This document shows positions 52,832 through 60,634 of a stretch of DNA of 64,000 nucleotides, in pieces (positions within the stretch are counted from its first letter, which is position 1; each line of letters begins with the position of its first letter). The position numbers and the translations under genes were made by a program. Below the pieces are notes generated by a model. The model was not told the origin of the DNA, searched no databases, and saw only the letters and a list, made by a program, of their open reading frames with translations. The stretch comes from Candidatus Kuenenia hertensis. GTDB lineage: Bacteria; Planctomycetota; Brocadiia; Brocadiales; Brocadiaceae. The stretch spans positions 1 to 64,000 of the forward strand of contig SOET01000004.1 in the NCBI GenBank assembly GCA_021646465.1. The letters are read 5' to 3'.

Positions 52832-53684
52832 GCTTCCCTATTTATGTTTAATTCCCGGATTAATGCTAGTGGCGTTATTCAGTTTTTTCCCGTTTGTAGA
52901 TACACTTATACTTTCTTTCAAAAACTCAAAAACAATACTGCCGGGAGAAGAGTTTAACGGTCTGTATAATTATAAAATGGTATTGTCTCACTCCCGCTTC
53001 TGGTATTCCCTTCTTTTCACCCTGTTTTTCACCTTTGTTTCAATCTGTCTGGAGGCAATCGTCGGTTTGTGCTTTGGGCTTGTACTTAATTTTATTTCTG
53101 AAAAGAATGTTTTTTTCAGGGTTTTTCTCTTAATCCCATGGATAATACCAACGGTAGTCACTGCCAGGATGTGGCAATGGATGCTGGATTACAATCTTGG
53201 CATTTTAAACCATCTCTCCGGATTGATTGGAATTGACAGAATTAATTGGCTCGGAAATTCTTTTGTTGCCTTTTTCGCCCTTGTTATCGTGGATGTCTGG
53301 AAAACATCTCCGTTTGTTGCAATAATTGTATGGGCCGGTCTTTCCGCCATTCCACAGGAAATATACAAGGCTTCCGTAATTGATGGGGCAAACAACTGGC
53401 AGTCTTTCAGATGTATAACACTTCCATTAATACTGCCAATATTGGGCGTGGCCGTTTTGTTCCGGGCAATTGATGCATTGAGAATATTTGATCTTGTCTA
53501 TGTTTTAACAGGCGGAGGCCCCGGCGGAACAACAGAAACACTATCGGTATATTCTTATAAATTGTTTTTTTATAAAGGTGATTTCGGGCAGGGTGCAGCA
53601 TCTTCTGTAGTCATTTTGCTTTTAGTTGCCGGATTTAGTTATTTTTACATGAAAAAGTCTTTTGGAAAGATGGTGGCAAATTAA
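52812..53684 (+). CDS. Sugar ABC transporter permease (MalF/UgpA type)
   Basis: 290 aa with six membrane helices. The EAA coupling motif is EIYKASVIDGANNWQSFRCITLPLI, which contacts the ATPase. No second permease (MalG type) and no ATP-binding subunit follow, so the transporter must share these from elsewhere. 2 nt before the phosphatase gene. Confidence 0.9.
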   Translation: MILQRDRLPYLCLIPGLMLVALFSFFPFVDTLILSFKNSKTILPGEEFNGLYNYKMVLSHSRFWYSLLFTLFFTFVSICLEAIVGLCFGLVLNFISEKNVFFRVFLLIPWIIPTVVTARMWQWMLDYNLGILNHLSGLIGIDRINWLGNSFVAFFALVIVDVWKTSPFVAIIVWAGLSAIPQEIYKASVIDGANNWQSFRCITLPLILPILGVAVLFRAIDALRIFDLVYVLTGGGPGGTTETLSVYSYKLFFYKGDFGQGAASSVVILLLVAGFSYFYMKKSFGKMVAN

Positions 53685-53686
53685 CC

Positions 53687-54496
53687 ATGAAGTATATCAT
53701 AATAACTGATTTGGACGGGACGCTGTTAGATCATACCACTTATTCCTTTGAAAGGGCAAAAGAAGCCCTGGCATTCGTTCGTGAACATAAAATTCCTGTC
53801 GTAATTTGTACCAGTAAAACACAGGCGGAGATTGAGGTATATCGTGAAAAACTGGAAAATAAAGATCCTTTCATCCCTGAAAATGGCGGCGCTATTGTTA
53901 TACCAGAAGGTTATTTCAAATCTGCCATTGATAAAAAAATCGGGAACTATATAATAGTTGAGATGGGGATTCCCTATAAAGTAATTACAGATGCATTACA
54001 CAAAATAAGGGAGTCTTGCGGTATTGCCATAACAGGCTTTTCTGACTTAACGCCTGAGAAAGTTTCGTTCTTAACAGGGATTGATATTCCTTCAGCAAAA
54101 CGGGCAAAGCAGCGGTGTTATTCTGAGCCAATTTCCATAGAAGGCGGTACTGAAGTTGTGAACGAAGTCAGGAAGAGATTGAACAGTTTGGGTTTTAATT
54201 TTATGGAAGGCGGACGTTTCCATCACATTTTTAGCCTAAAAACTGATAAAGGGAAGGCAGTAAAGGAACTCACCAAAATGTATAAAGATGATTATAATGA
54301 TCAAATAAAAACAATCGGTATCGGAGACAGCCTGATAGATTTGCCGATGTTGGCCGCAGTGGATGTTCCTATTCTTGTTAAAAAGAACACGGGTGATTAT
54401 GACAAAAAAATTCAGCTTCCAAATCTTGTCTATGCTGATGGAATTGGTCCGGAAGGGTGGAATAAAGAGATTCTAAAAATATTTAAGAATATATAA
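53687..54496 (+). CDS. Glucosyl/mannosyl-3-phosphoglycerate phosphatase (HAD IIB)
   Basis: 269 aa. Motif I DLDGTLLDHTTYS, motif II VICTSK, motif IV IGIGDSLIDLPML and the ENGGAIVIPEGYF segment match the MpgP/GpgP phosphatase family. It removes phosphate from glucosyl- or mannosyl-3-phosphoglycerate, giving glucosylglycerate or mannosylglycerate. Next to a GT81 synthase, so the glucosyl (GpgP) role is likelier than mannosyl. Confidence 0.88.
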   Translation: MKYIIITDLDGTLLDHTTYSFERAKEALAFVREHKIPVVICTSKTQAEIEVYREKLENKDPFIPENGGAIVIPEGYFKSAIDKKIGNYIIVEMGIPYKVITDALHKIRESCGIAITGFSDLTPEKVSFLTGIDIPSAKRAKQRCYSEPISIEGGTEVVNEVRKRLNSLGFNFMEGGRFHHIFSLKTDKGKAVKELTKMYKDDYNDQIKTIGIGDSLIDLPMLAAVDVPILVKKNTGDYDKKIQLPNLVYADGIGPEGWNKEILKIFKNI

Positions 54497-54509
54497 AAAG
54501 AGGAAAGAT

Positions 54510-55739
54510 ATGGGAGATTTTTTCCAAAACGGCGATATTACAACAATTCACCGGTTTGATACTACCACCATAGAAATGCTAGAAGATGGTATCGAACAAT
54601 ATGCCTATTCGCGGCCTATTGCGCTTGTTTTACCGGCCACCCCCGTTGAATTAAAAGGGCCTGCCTTGCGCGGAATTGTTAATCAGTTAAAAGAGGTAAA
54701 ATATATAACACAGGTTATTGTAACGCTCGGGAGGTTCAACGAAAGTGAATTTGCTGAGGCCAGGGAATTTTTTTCCGTCCTTCCTCAGGAAACAAAATTA
54801 ATCTGGAATGACGGAGAAAATATCCAGAATTTGTATAAACTTTTAACGGACGAGAAAATATCGGCAGGCATTGATGGAAAAGGGCGGTCGGCATGGCTTG
54901 CGTATGGATATGTATTGGCAACAGAAAAATCCAAGGTAATTGCACTGCATGATTGCGACATTGTAAATTACAGTCGTGAGCTTTTGGCGCGGTTATGCTA
55001 CCCCGTGGTAAATCCCAATCTGGATTTTGAATTCTGCAAAGGATACTATCATCGTATTACCGACCGCATGCATGGCCGTGTTACAAGATTATTTGTGACA
55101 CCTTTTCTCCGGTCGTTGAAGAAAACTATCGGATACAATGATTTCCTCGAATATTTAGATAGTTTCCGGTATCCGCTTGCCGGAGAGTTTTCAATGGCGG
55201 CGGACCTTGCACGTATAAACAGAATCCCCGGAGACTGGGGACTGGAGGTGGGTGTTTTGGCGGAAGTTTACAGAAATTGTTCTATGAGGAGGATTTGTCA
55301 GGTTGATTTGTGTGAAACCTATGAGCACAAACATCAACCGTTGTCTGATGAAGACCCAACCACAGGGCTTACGAAAATGAGCATTGATATTGCGAAATCA
55401 ATATACAAAAATCTGGCAAGTATGGGGATTGTTTTTTCGAGCGAATGTTTCAGAACGCTGCGGGCAACATATCAGAGGGCAGGTCACGAATTTATTGAAA
55501 AATACAACCATGCCTCTGCAATTAACGGACTTGTCTTTGATCGCCATCAGGAGATGAATGCCGTTGATGCATTCGCTAAAAGCATTGCCATTGCCGGAGA
55601 ACAGTTTCTGCAAGATCCTTCCGGCATTCCTTTTATTCCTAATTGGAATAGGATTATTTCCGCAATCCCTGATTTTTTTAGTAAATTGATTGATGCGGTA
55701 GAAGCCGATAATGGAAAAGTGTCCTGGTCCGATTCATGA
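54510..55739 (+). CDS. gpgS: Glucosyl-3-phosphoglycerate synthase (GT81)
   Basis: 409 aa. GT-A fold with the PATPVELKGPALRGIVNQLK start, a DxD-like IALHDCDIVNY, FCKGYYHRITDRMHGRVTRLFVTPFLRSL and the YPLAGEFSMAADLARINRIPGDWGLEVGVLAEVY block; these match GpgS of the GT81 family (mycobacteria, Persephonella). It moves glucose from a nucleotide sugar to 3-phosphoglycerate. 13 nt after the phosphatase gene, with a good ribosome binding site (AAAGAGG). Confidence 0.85.
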   Translation: MGDFFQNGDITTIHRFDTTTIEMLEDGIEQYAYSRPIALVLPATPVELKGPALRGIVNQLKEVKYITQVIVTLGRFNESEFAEAREFFSVLPQETKLIWNDGENIQNLYKLLTDEKISAGIDGKGRSAWLAYGYVLATEKSKVIALHDCDIVNYSRELLARLCYPVVNPNLDFEFCKGYYHRITDRMHGRVTRLFVTPFLRSLKKTIGYNDFLEYLDSFRYPLAGEFSMAADLARINRIPGDWGLEVGVLAEVYRNCSMRRICQVDLCETYEHKHQPLSDEDPTTGLTKMSIDIAKSIYKNLASMGIVFSSECFRTLRATYQRAGHEFIEKYNHASAINGLVFDRHQEMNAVDAFAKSIAIAGEQFLQDPSGIPFIPNWNRIISAIPDFFSKLIDAVEADNGKVSWSDS

Positions 55740-55812
55740 ATCGGCAGATTTTACAATGGTGCAGAGTAAATTATATTTAATAGCCGCGGATAAAAATAAG
55801 GGATAAATACTT

Positions 55813-57078
55813 ATGATAAATTTAACAAAAAAATACTCATCTGCCGTTCGCCAGAATGTACATATGTGGATAAATAAGATGCAGGAAGTCGATATACTGG
55901 TAGGTATACCCTGCTATAATTGCGAGGATACCATTTCTCATGTTGTTACCACATCCGCTGAAGGACTAAAGAAACATTACCCAGACAAAAAATGCGCTGT
56001 ATTTGTTTCTGATGGTGGTTCCCTGGATGATACACGTGAGAAAGCTTATTCCGCACCAATTCCTGAAGGTGTTGAGCGCCGCGTTACCATTTATCGCGGT
56101 ACTCCGGGAAAGGGAACGGCATTTCGGGCCATTTTTGAAGTTGCCCGATTGCTGAAAGCAGATGCCACGGTTGTTGTCGATGCTGATTTGAGGAGTATCA
56201 CTCCGGAATGGGTTAAACTGCTTGCGGATCCCATTATAAATAAACAAGCTGGTTTTGTTGCGCCCTTATACCTCCGACATAAATATGACGGCACCATTAC
56301 GAATAATATTGTTTATCCCCTTACCCGTGCGTTATATGGATCTAAAATCCGGCAGCCGATTGGCGGAGATTTTGGATTTTGCGGTGATTTGGCGGCATAT
56401 TATGTGGGCGAGGATGTATGGGAGTCTGATGTTGCCCGCTTTGGAATAGATGTCTGGATGACTACAACCGCCTTTAATGAAGGGTATAAAATCGTCCAGG
56501 CACATTTAGGTACTAAAGTACATAATGCAAAAGACCCAGCGGCAGATCTTGGCCCCATGTTTCGGCAAGTTATCAGTACATTATATTATCTGATGAGTAA
56601 ATATGAATCCCATTGGAAACATGTAGAAAAAACCGTTGAGGTTGAAACTTTAGGAAAGTCCACCGAGGTCACAAAAATTGAACCGGTATCGGTTAATTTT
56701 ACAAAACTATTGGCGGAATTTGGTGATGGTTTTGAACAATTTGAACCCTTCTATGAACAGATTTTGGGTTCAGAAAATTTTAACCATCTGTATGATGTCT
56801 CAATAGAGTTTAATAAGACAGGGGAAATACACTTTCCTGCAGACCTTTGGGCAAGAATATTGTATGACTTTGCTTTTACTTATAACAAGTGGCAAAGGAA
56901 CAGACGGCGGCTTGTTGATATGTTAACCCCTCTCTACTTCGGACGTACGGCTGCATATTGCAGTGAAGTAAAGGAAAAGGATTCCACGGAAGCAGAAGAG
57001 GTCATAGAATTACAAGCAAAAGAATTTGAGAAGCAAAAACCGTATCTGATACAAAAATATCAAAAGCATACGGAGTAA
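55813..57078 (+). CDS. GT-A glycosyltransferase, candidate glucosylglycerate synthase
   Basis: 421 aa. N-terminal DILVGIPCYNCEDTISHVV, VFVSDGGSLDDTREKA, a GKGTAFRAIFEVA segment and the DxD motif VVVDADLRSITPEW, followed by RQPIGGDFGFCGDLAAYYVG and FGIDVWMTT. This layout (GKG...DAD...QPLGGE-like) resembles the mannosylglycerate/glucosylglycerate synthase lineage that glycosylates free glycerate in one step. Ggs from Persephonella sits beside gpgS/gpgP, as here. The C-terminus is helical and Glu/Lys-rich. Specificity is inferred from context. Confidence 0.6.
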   Translation: MINLTKKYSSAVRQNVHMWINKMQEVDILVGIPCYNCEDTISHVVTTSAEGLKKHYPDKKCAVFVSDGGSLDDTREKAYSAPIPEGVERRVTIYRGTPGKGTAFRAIFEVARLLKADATVVVDADLRSITPEWVKLLADPIINKQAGFVAPLYLRHKYDGTITNNIVYPLTRALYGSKIRQPIGGDFGFCGDLAAYYVGEDVWESDVARFGIDVWMTTTAFNEGYKIVQAHLGTKVHNAKDPAADLGPMFRQVISTLYYLMSKYESHWKHVEKTVEVETLGKSTEVTKIEPVSVNFTKLLAEFGDGFEQFEPFYEQILGSENFNHLYDVSIEFNKTGEIHFPADLWARILYDFAFTYNKWQRNRRRLVDMLTPLYFGRTAAYCSEVKEKDSTEAEEVIELQAKEFEKQKPYLIQKYQKHTE

Positions 57079-57099
57079 TATATGTTAAAGGAGGTTCTG

Positions 57100-58416
57100 A
57101 TGGCTGACCGAAAAAGGATAATTATCATGGGCGCCGCTGGAAGGGATTTTCACAACTTCAATGTCTGCTTCCGCGACAATCATGCATATGACGTAATCGC
57201 CTTCACCGCAACACAAATCCCTAATATCGAAGGACGGCAATATCCCCCTTCGCTTTCCGGAAAACTTTATCCAAATGGCATTCCCATTGAACCGGAAGAA
57301 GAATTACCGTCTCTGATAAAATTCCACGCCATTGATGAGGTTATTTTTTCCTACAGTGACGTTTCCCATGAATACGTTATGCACAAGGCTTGTATGGTAA
57401 ATGCCGCGGGAGCTGCCTTCACCCTCCTTGACCCAAAAAAAACAATGCTAAAAAGCTGCAAGCCTGTTATTGCCGTATGTGCGGTGAGAACAGGATGCGG
57501 CAAAAGCCCGGTTTCCCGAAAAATTTGTGAGATTATAAAAGGGCTGGGAAAGAAACCAGTGGTAATAAGACATCCCATGCCTTACGGAGAGCTTGTTAAA
57601 CAACGTTTGCAACGGTTTACCACATATGACGACTTCAGGAAATATGAGTGCACCATAGAAGAGATCGAGGAATACGAACCTCATGTAGAACAAAATACGA
57701 CCGTCTATGCTGGTGTTGATTACAAAGAAATTTTAGAAGCGGCAGAAAAGGAAGCTGACGTCTTAGTGTGGGACGGAGGTAATAATGATACTCCCTTTTA
57801 CGTACCTGATATTTATATTACCGTAACAGACCCGCACAGACCTGGACATGAATGTTCTTATTACCCGGGTGAAACAAACCTGCTCCTTGCGGATACTATT
57901 ATCATCAGCAAGGAAAATACCGCAATGCCTGAAAATATACGCCGTGTAAAGGATACCATACAAAAAACAAATCCCGGAGCAACTGTTATTGATGCTGCAA
58001 TGCCGGTTACAGTTGAAGATGCTGCCCTAATAAAAGGCAAGCGCGTACTGGTAATTGAAGACGGCCCCACCCTTACGCATGGTGGAATGTCCTTTGGCGC
58101 AGGAGTTCTCGCAGCTCAGCAGTACGGCGCTTCAGAAATCATCGATCCCAGACCCTATGCTGTGGGTTCAATTCTCGAAACATATATGAAATATCCACAC
58201 CTGGAAAATCTGCTTCCTGCTATGGGATACGGGCATAAGCAGATTGAGGAATTAACCGAATCAATCGATCGCACCCCCTGTGATACAGTACTTATTGGAA
58301 CCCCCATAGACCTGAGAAAAATCATCCGCATCGAAAAACCGACAAACCGCGTACGCTACAACATGCAGGAAATGGGAGAACCTCAACTTGAAAAGCTTGT
58401 CAGGGCAAAACTCTGA
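57100..58416 (+). CDS. Cyclic 2,3-diphosphoglycerate synthetase-type P-loop protein (COG2403)
   Basis: 438 aa from ATG at 57100, chosen because AAAGGAGG ends 5 nt before it (an ATG at 57082 is in frame but overlaps that ribosome binding site). N-terminal Rossmann-like part (RIIIMGAAGRDFHNFNVCFRD); then a P-loop CAVRTGCGKSPVSRKI and the acidic VLVWDGGNNDTPFYVPD; GPTLTHGGMSFGAGVLAAQ follows. Family members are annotated as cyclic 2,3-diphosphoglycerate synthetases after the methanogen enzyme, though bacterial function is unproven. Coupled by 1-nt overlap to carbamate kinase. Confidence 0.75.
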   Translation: MADRKRIIIMGAAGRDFHNFNVCFRDNHAYDVIAFTATQIPNIEGRQYPPSLSGKLYPNGIPIEPEEELPSLIKFHAIDEVIFSYSDVSHEYVMHKACMVNAAGAAFTLLDPKKTMLKSCKPVIAVCAVRTGCGKSPVSRKICEIIKGLGKKPVVIRHPMPYGELVKQRLQRFTTYDDFRKYECTIEEIEEYEPHVEQNTTVYAGVDYKEILEAAEKEADVLVWDGGNNDTPFYVPDIYITVTDPHRPGHECSYYPGETNLLLADTIIISKENTAMPENIRRVKDTIQKTNPGATVIDAAMPVTVEDAALIKGKRVLVIEDGPTLTHGGMSFGAGVLAAQQYGASEIIDPRPYAVGSILETYMKYPHLENLLPAMGYGHKQIEELTESIDRTPCDTVLIGTPIDLRKIIRIEKPTNRVRYNMQEMGEPQLEKLVRAKL

Positions 58417-59366
58417 TGAACAGAAAAAAACCCATGGTGATTGCCCTGGGGGGAAACGCTCTCATCAGAAAAGGCCAGCGGGGAACCATTGAAGAACAAT
58501 TCGATAATACCCGAAAAAGCATGGAAGGCATTCTTTACTGTTTAAAGAAGGGGTATAACATTGTAATCACCCATGGAAACGGCCCACAAGTCGGTAATCT
58601 GTTGCTCATGACCGAAGCCTGCAAAGACCGGACGCCGGAACTCACACTGGGAGTGTGCGTTGCCGATACCGAAGGAGAAATCGGGTACATGATCCAGCAA
58701 TCGTTGACAAACGCATTACGAAGGGAAAATACAGATACCTGCGTGGTAACAGTGTTAACACAGGTTGTCGTGGACAAAAACGACAAAGCATTTTCATGTC
58801 CGACAAAACCTATTGGCCCTTTTTTTCAAAAAGAAGAGGCTGAGCGTTTTCAGCAAGAAAAAGGATGGGATATCGCAGAGGACAGCCACAGAGGGTATCG
58901 CCGTGTGGTAGCGTCCCCCAATCCCTTGAAAATTATAGAAATCCAGGCAATCAAATGCCTTTTAGAAGCAGGCAGTATCGTTATTGCCGCAGGAGGGGGA
59001 GGCATCCCCGTAATTATAAAGGAAAACGGAGATCTTGAAGGTGTGGATGTTGTTATAGACAAAGACCTTGCATCGGGCGTTCTGGCAAGGGATATTCATG
59101 CCGATGCTCTGGTTATGCTTACCGGAGAGGAAAACGTCTTCCTCAATTACAAAAAACCAAACGAACTGCCGCTCTACAACATAACGGCTAAAGAAGCGCA
59201 GCGCTATCTGAACGAAGGGCATTTCCCACCGGGAAGCATGGGACCAAAAATTCAGGCAGCCATCAATTTCCTGAATTGGGGTGGATCGTTCGCCCTTATT
59301 ACTTCCCTTGACAAGGTGCGTGAGGCATTTGAAGGCAACGCCGGAACAAAGATTACCATGGATTGA
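58416..59366 (+). CDS. arcC: Carbamate kinase
   Basis: 316 aa amino-acid-kinase fold. IALGGNALIRKGQRGT, ITHGNGPQVGNLLL, CPTKPIGPFF, ASPNPLKIIEIQAIKCLLEAG, AAGGGGIPVI and GSMGPKIQAAINF are typical. Makes ATP from carbamoyl phosphate and ADP, or the reverse. No arcA/arcB or other catabolic genes adjoin it; its only partner here is the COG2403 gene, with which it shares the ATG/TGA overlap. Confidence 0.95.
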   Translation: MNRKKPMVIALGGNALIRKGQRGTIEEQFDNTRKSMEGILYCLKKGYNIVITHGNGPQVGNLLLMTEACKDRTPELTLGVCVADTEGEIGYMIQQSLTNALRRENTDTCVVTVLTQVVVDKNDKAFSCPTKPIGPFFQKEEAERFQQEKGWDIAEDSHRGYRRVVASPNPLKIIEIQAIKCLLEAGSIVIAAGGGGIPVIIKENGDLEGVDVVIDKDLASGVLARDIHADALVMLTGEENVFLNYKKPNELPLYNITAKEAQRYLNEGHFPPGSMGPKIQAAINFLNWGGSFALITSLDKVREAFEGNAGTKITMD

Positions 59367-59533
59367 GTGCTTTGGTTGCTTTGTGTGAAGAAATAGAAAG
59401 ACATTTTCTTCTTACCCGTTTGGGTTTTATAGCAGTAAAATGATTTGATTGATATTGATAGTAAAGATTGTACAATGCAAACCATATTATTTACGTAAAA
59501 AAACAGTTCCTAATCCGGTTCTATGACTAAAGA

Positions 59534-59822
59534 ATGATTCAAAAAACAGACGGATTATTATCCATAAAAGAAGCCAGCGAATGGGCTACAAAATATTTGA
59601 GCAAAACAGTAACGGCCTCAAATATTTCATACCTTATTCAATACGGACGAATTTGCAAAGTAGGTAACAATGGAATTACTAAAGTTTCCAAACAAGAACT
59701 TATTAATTATTATAAATCTTACAGTGGTAAGCGTGAAATATCATGGAAAGATCAATTAGGAGATGACCTTAATTGGAATCTTTCTTTTGATCAATACAAA
59801 GAAGCAGAAACAACAAATTATG
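59534..59822 (+). pseudogene. DNA methyltransferase, N-terminal fragment
   Basis: About 96 aa: GLLSIKEASEWATKYLSKTVTASNISYLIQYGRI followed by REISWKDQLGDDLNWNLSFDQYKEAETTN. This is the N-terminal excisionase-like helix-turn-helix plus linker found in front of the catalytic domain in some type II DNA methyltransferases. Everything after EAETT is lost; the catalytic motifs are absent. Confidence 0.65.
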
Positions 59823-59850
59823 GGATTTTCTTTCTGATGAAGGTTTTACA

Positions 59851-60135
59851 ATGGAGCAGCTTCTCAATATAATTAACACAATTGCTACTACAAAATTCGT
59901 GGATAAATATAATTTTCTGAGCAACCATCAAAATAAGCAAAATAATACGATTTTATACAAGAATTGTTTAAAAGAATGGAACTTATATTCGGAGCTTGAT
60001 TTGGTTAATAACGAAACAAAAATTAAGGAAAAGATTGGCGATGACAGAAGACTCAATAGAGTTTTTAATCAATCTATTTTTAAAAAAGGTGAATATAATA
60101 GTGAGCGGTATTCAAAACTACGTCAATTATTTTAG
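59851..60135 (+). pseudogene. Possible C-terminal fragment of a restriction endonuclease
   Basis: 94 aa rich in Asn/Lys: NNTILYKNCLKEWNLYSELDLVNNETKIKEKIGDDRRLNR. Not recognised, but it directly adjoins the methyltransferase fragment and has the low-GC restriction-enzyme style. Interpreted as the other half of a deleted restriction-modification pair. Confidence 0.35.
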
Positions 60136-60203
60136 ACAATAACGGATTCAGTTTATTGCCATGAATTAATTCTTATCTTCATTGCGTGTATCCCGTGGGT
60201 ACA

Positions 60204-60520
60204 TTAGGTAATCTCTCTATAAGGATGAAACAAATGCAGATTTTGCTCATCAACGATGACGGCATACCTCCTGTCTGAAATTCTGTTTTTCCATTCTGCC
60301 ACCTTTTCTCTGATGAACATAATCTCTTCTTCACTCTGTTGCATATCTTCCGAAAGACCTGCAATATTCAGCAGACTTTTTAACACAAACGGAAATTTCT
60401 GGAGGGTAGTAATGACTATTTTTGTTCCGTCTACCAGCGCCTCTGCCAACTGTTTTGAATCCTCATCAATGGCCTTTACCACTCCTTGTACATATTCAAT
60501 CTGATAAATTGCATCCTGAA
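60204..60520 (-). pseudogene. Type I restriction enzyme R subunit (HsdR) fragment
   Basis: The frame reads VQDAIYQIEYVQGVVKAIDEDSKQLAEALVDGTKIVITTLQKFPFVLK...RRYAVIVDE, the motor-domain region of HsdR around the conserved ITTLQKFPF and VIVDEAH motifs. After VIVDE the reading frame leaves the family (AHSS missing). Only about 100 of over 900 aa remain, and upstream sequence is frameshifted. Confidence 0.75.
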
Positions 60521-60634
60521 CCTGCCGTATCTTTTTGTAATGTCAGCGATCTGGTCTGGCTTTCCGTCTTTTCCGTTGCTGATCTCTCTGCTATAGATAT
60601 GTTTTGAATAAAAAGATGCCTTACCGGCACATCT

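Noticed and set aside
53687-55739. Mannosylglycerate pathway (MpgS/MpgP)
   Set aside because: The phosphatase alone would allow it, but the adjacent synthase carries GT81 glucosyl-3-phosphoglycerate synthase motifs rather than those of MpgS (GT55).
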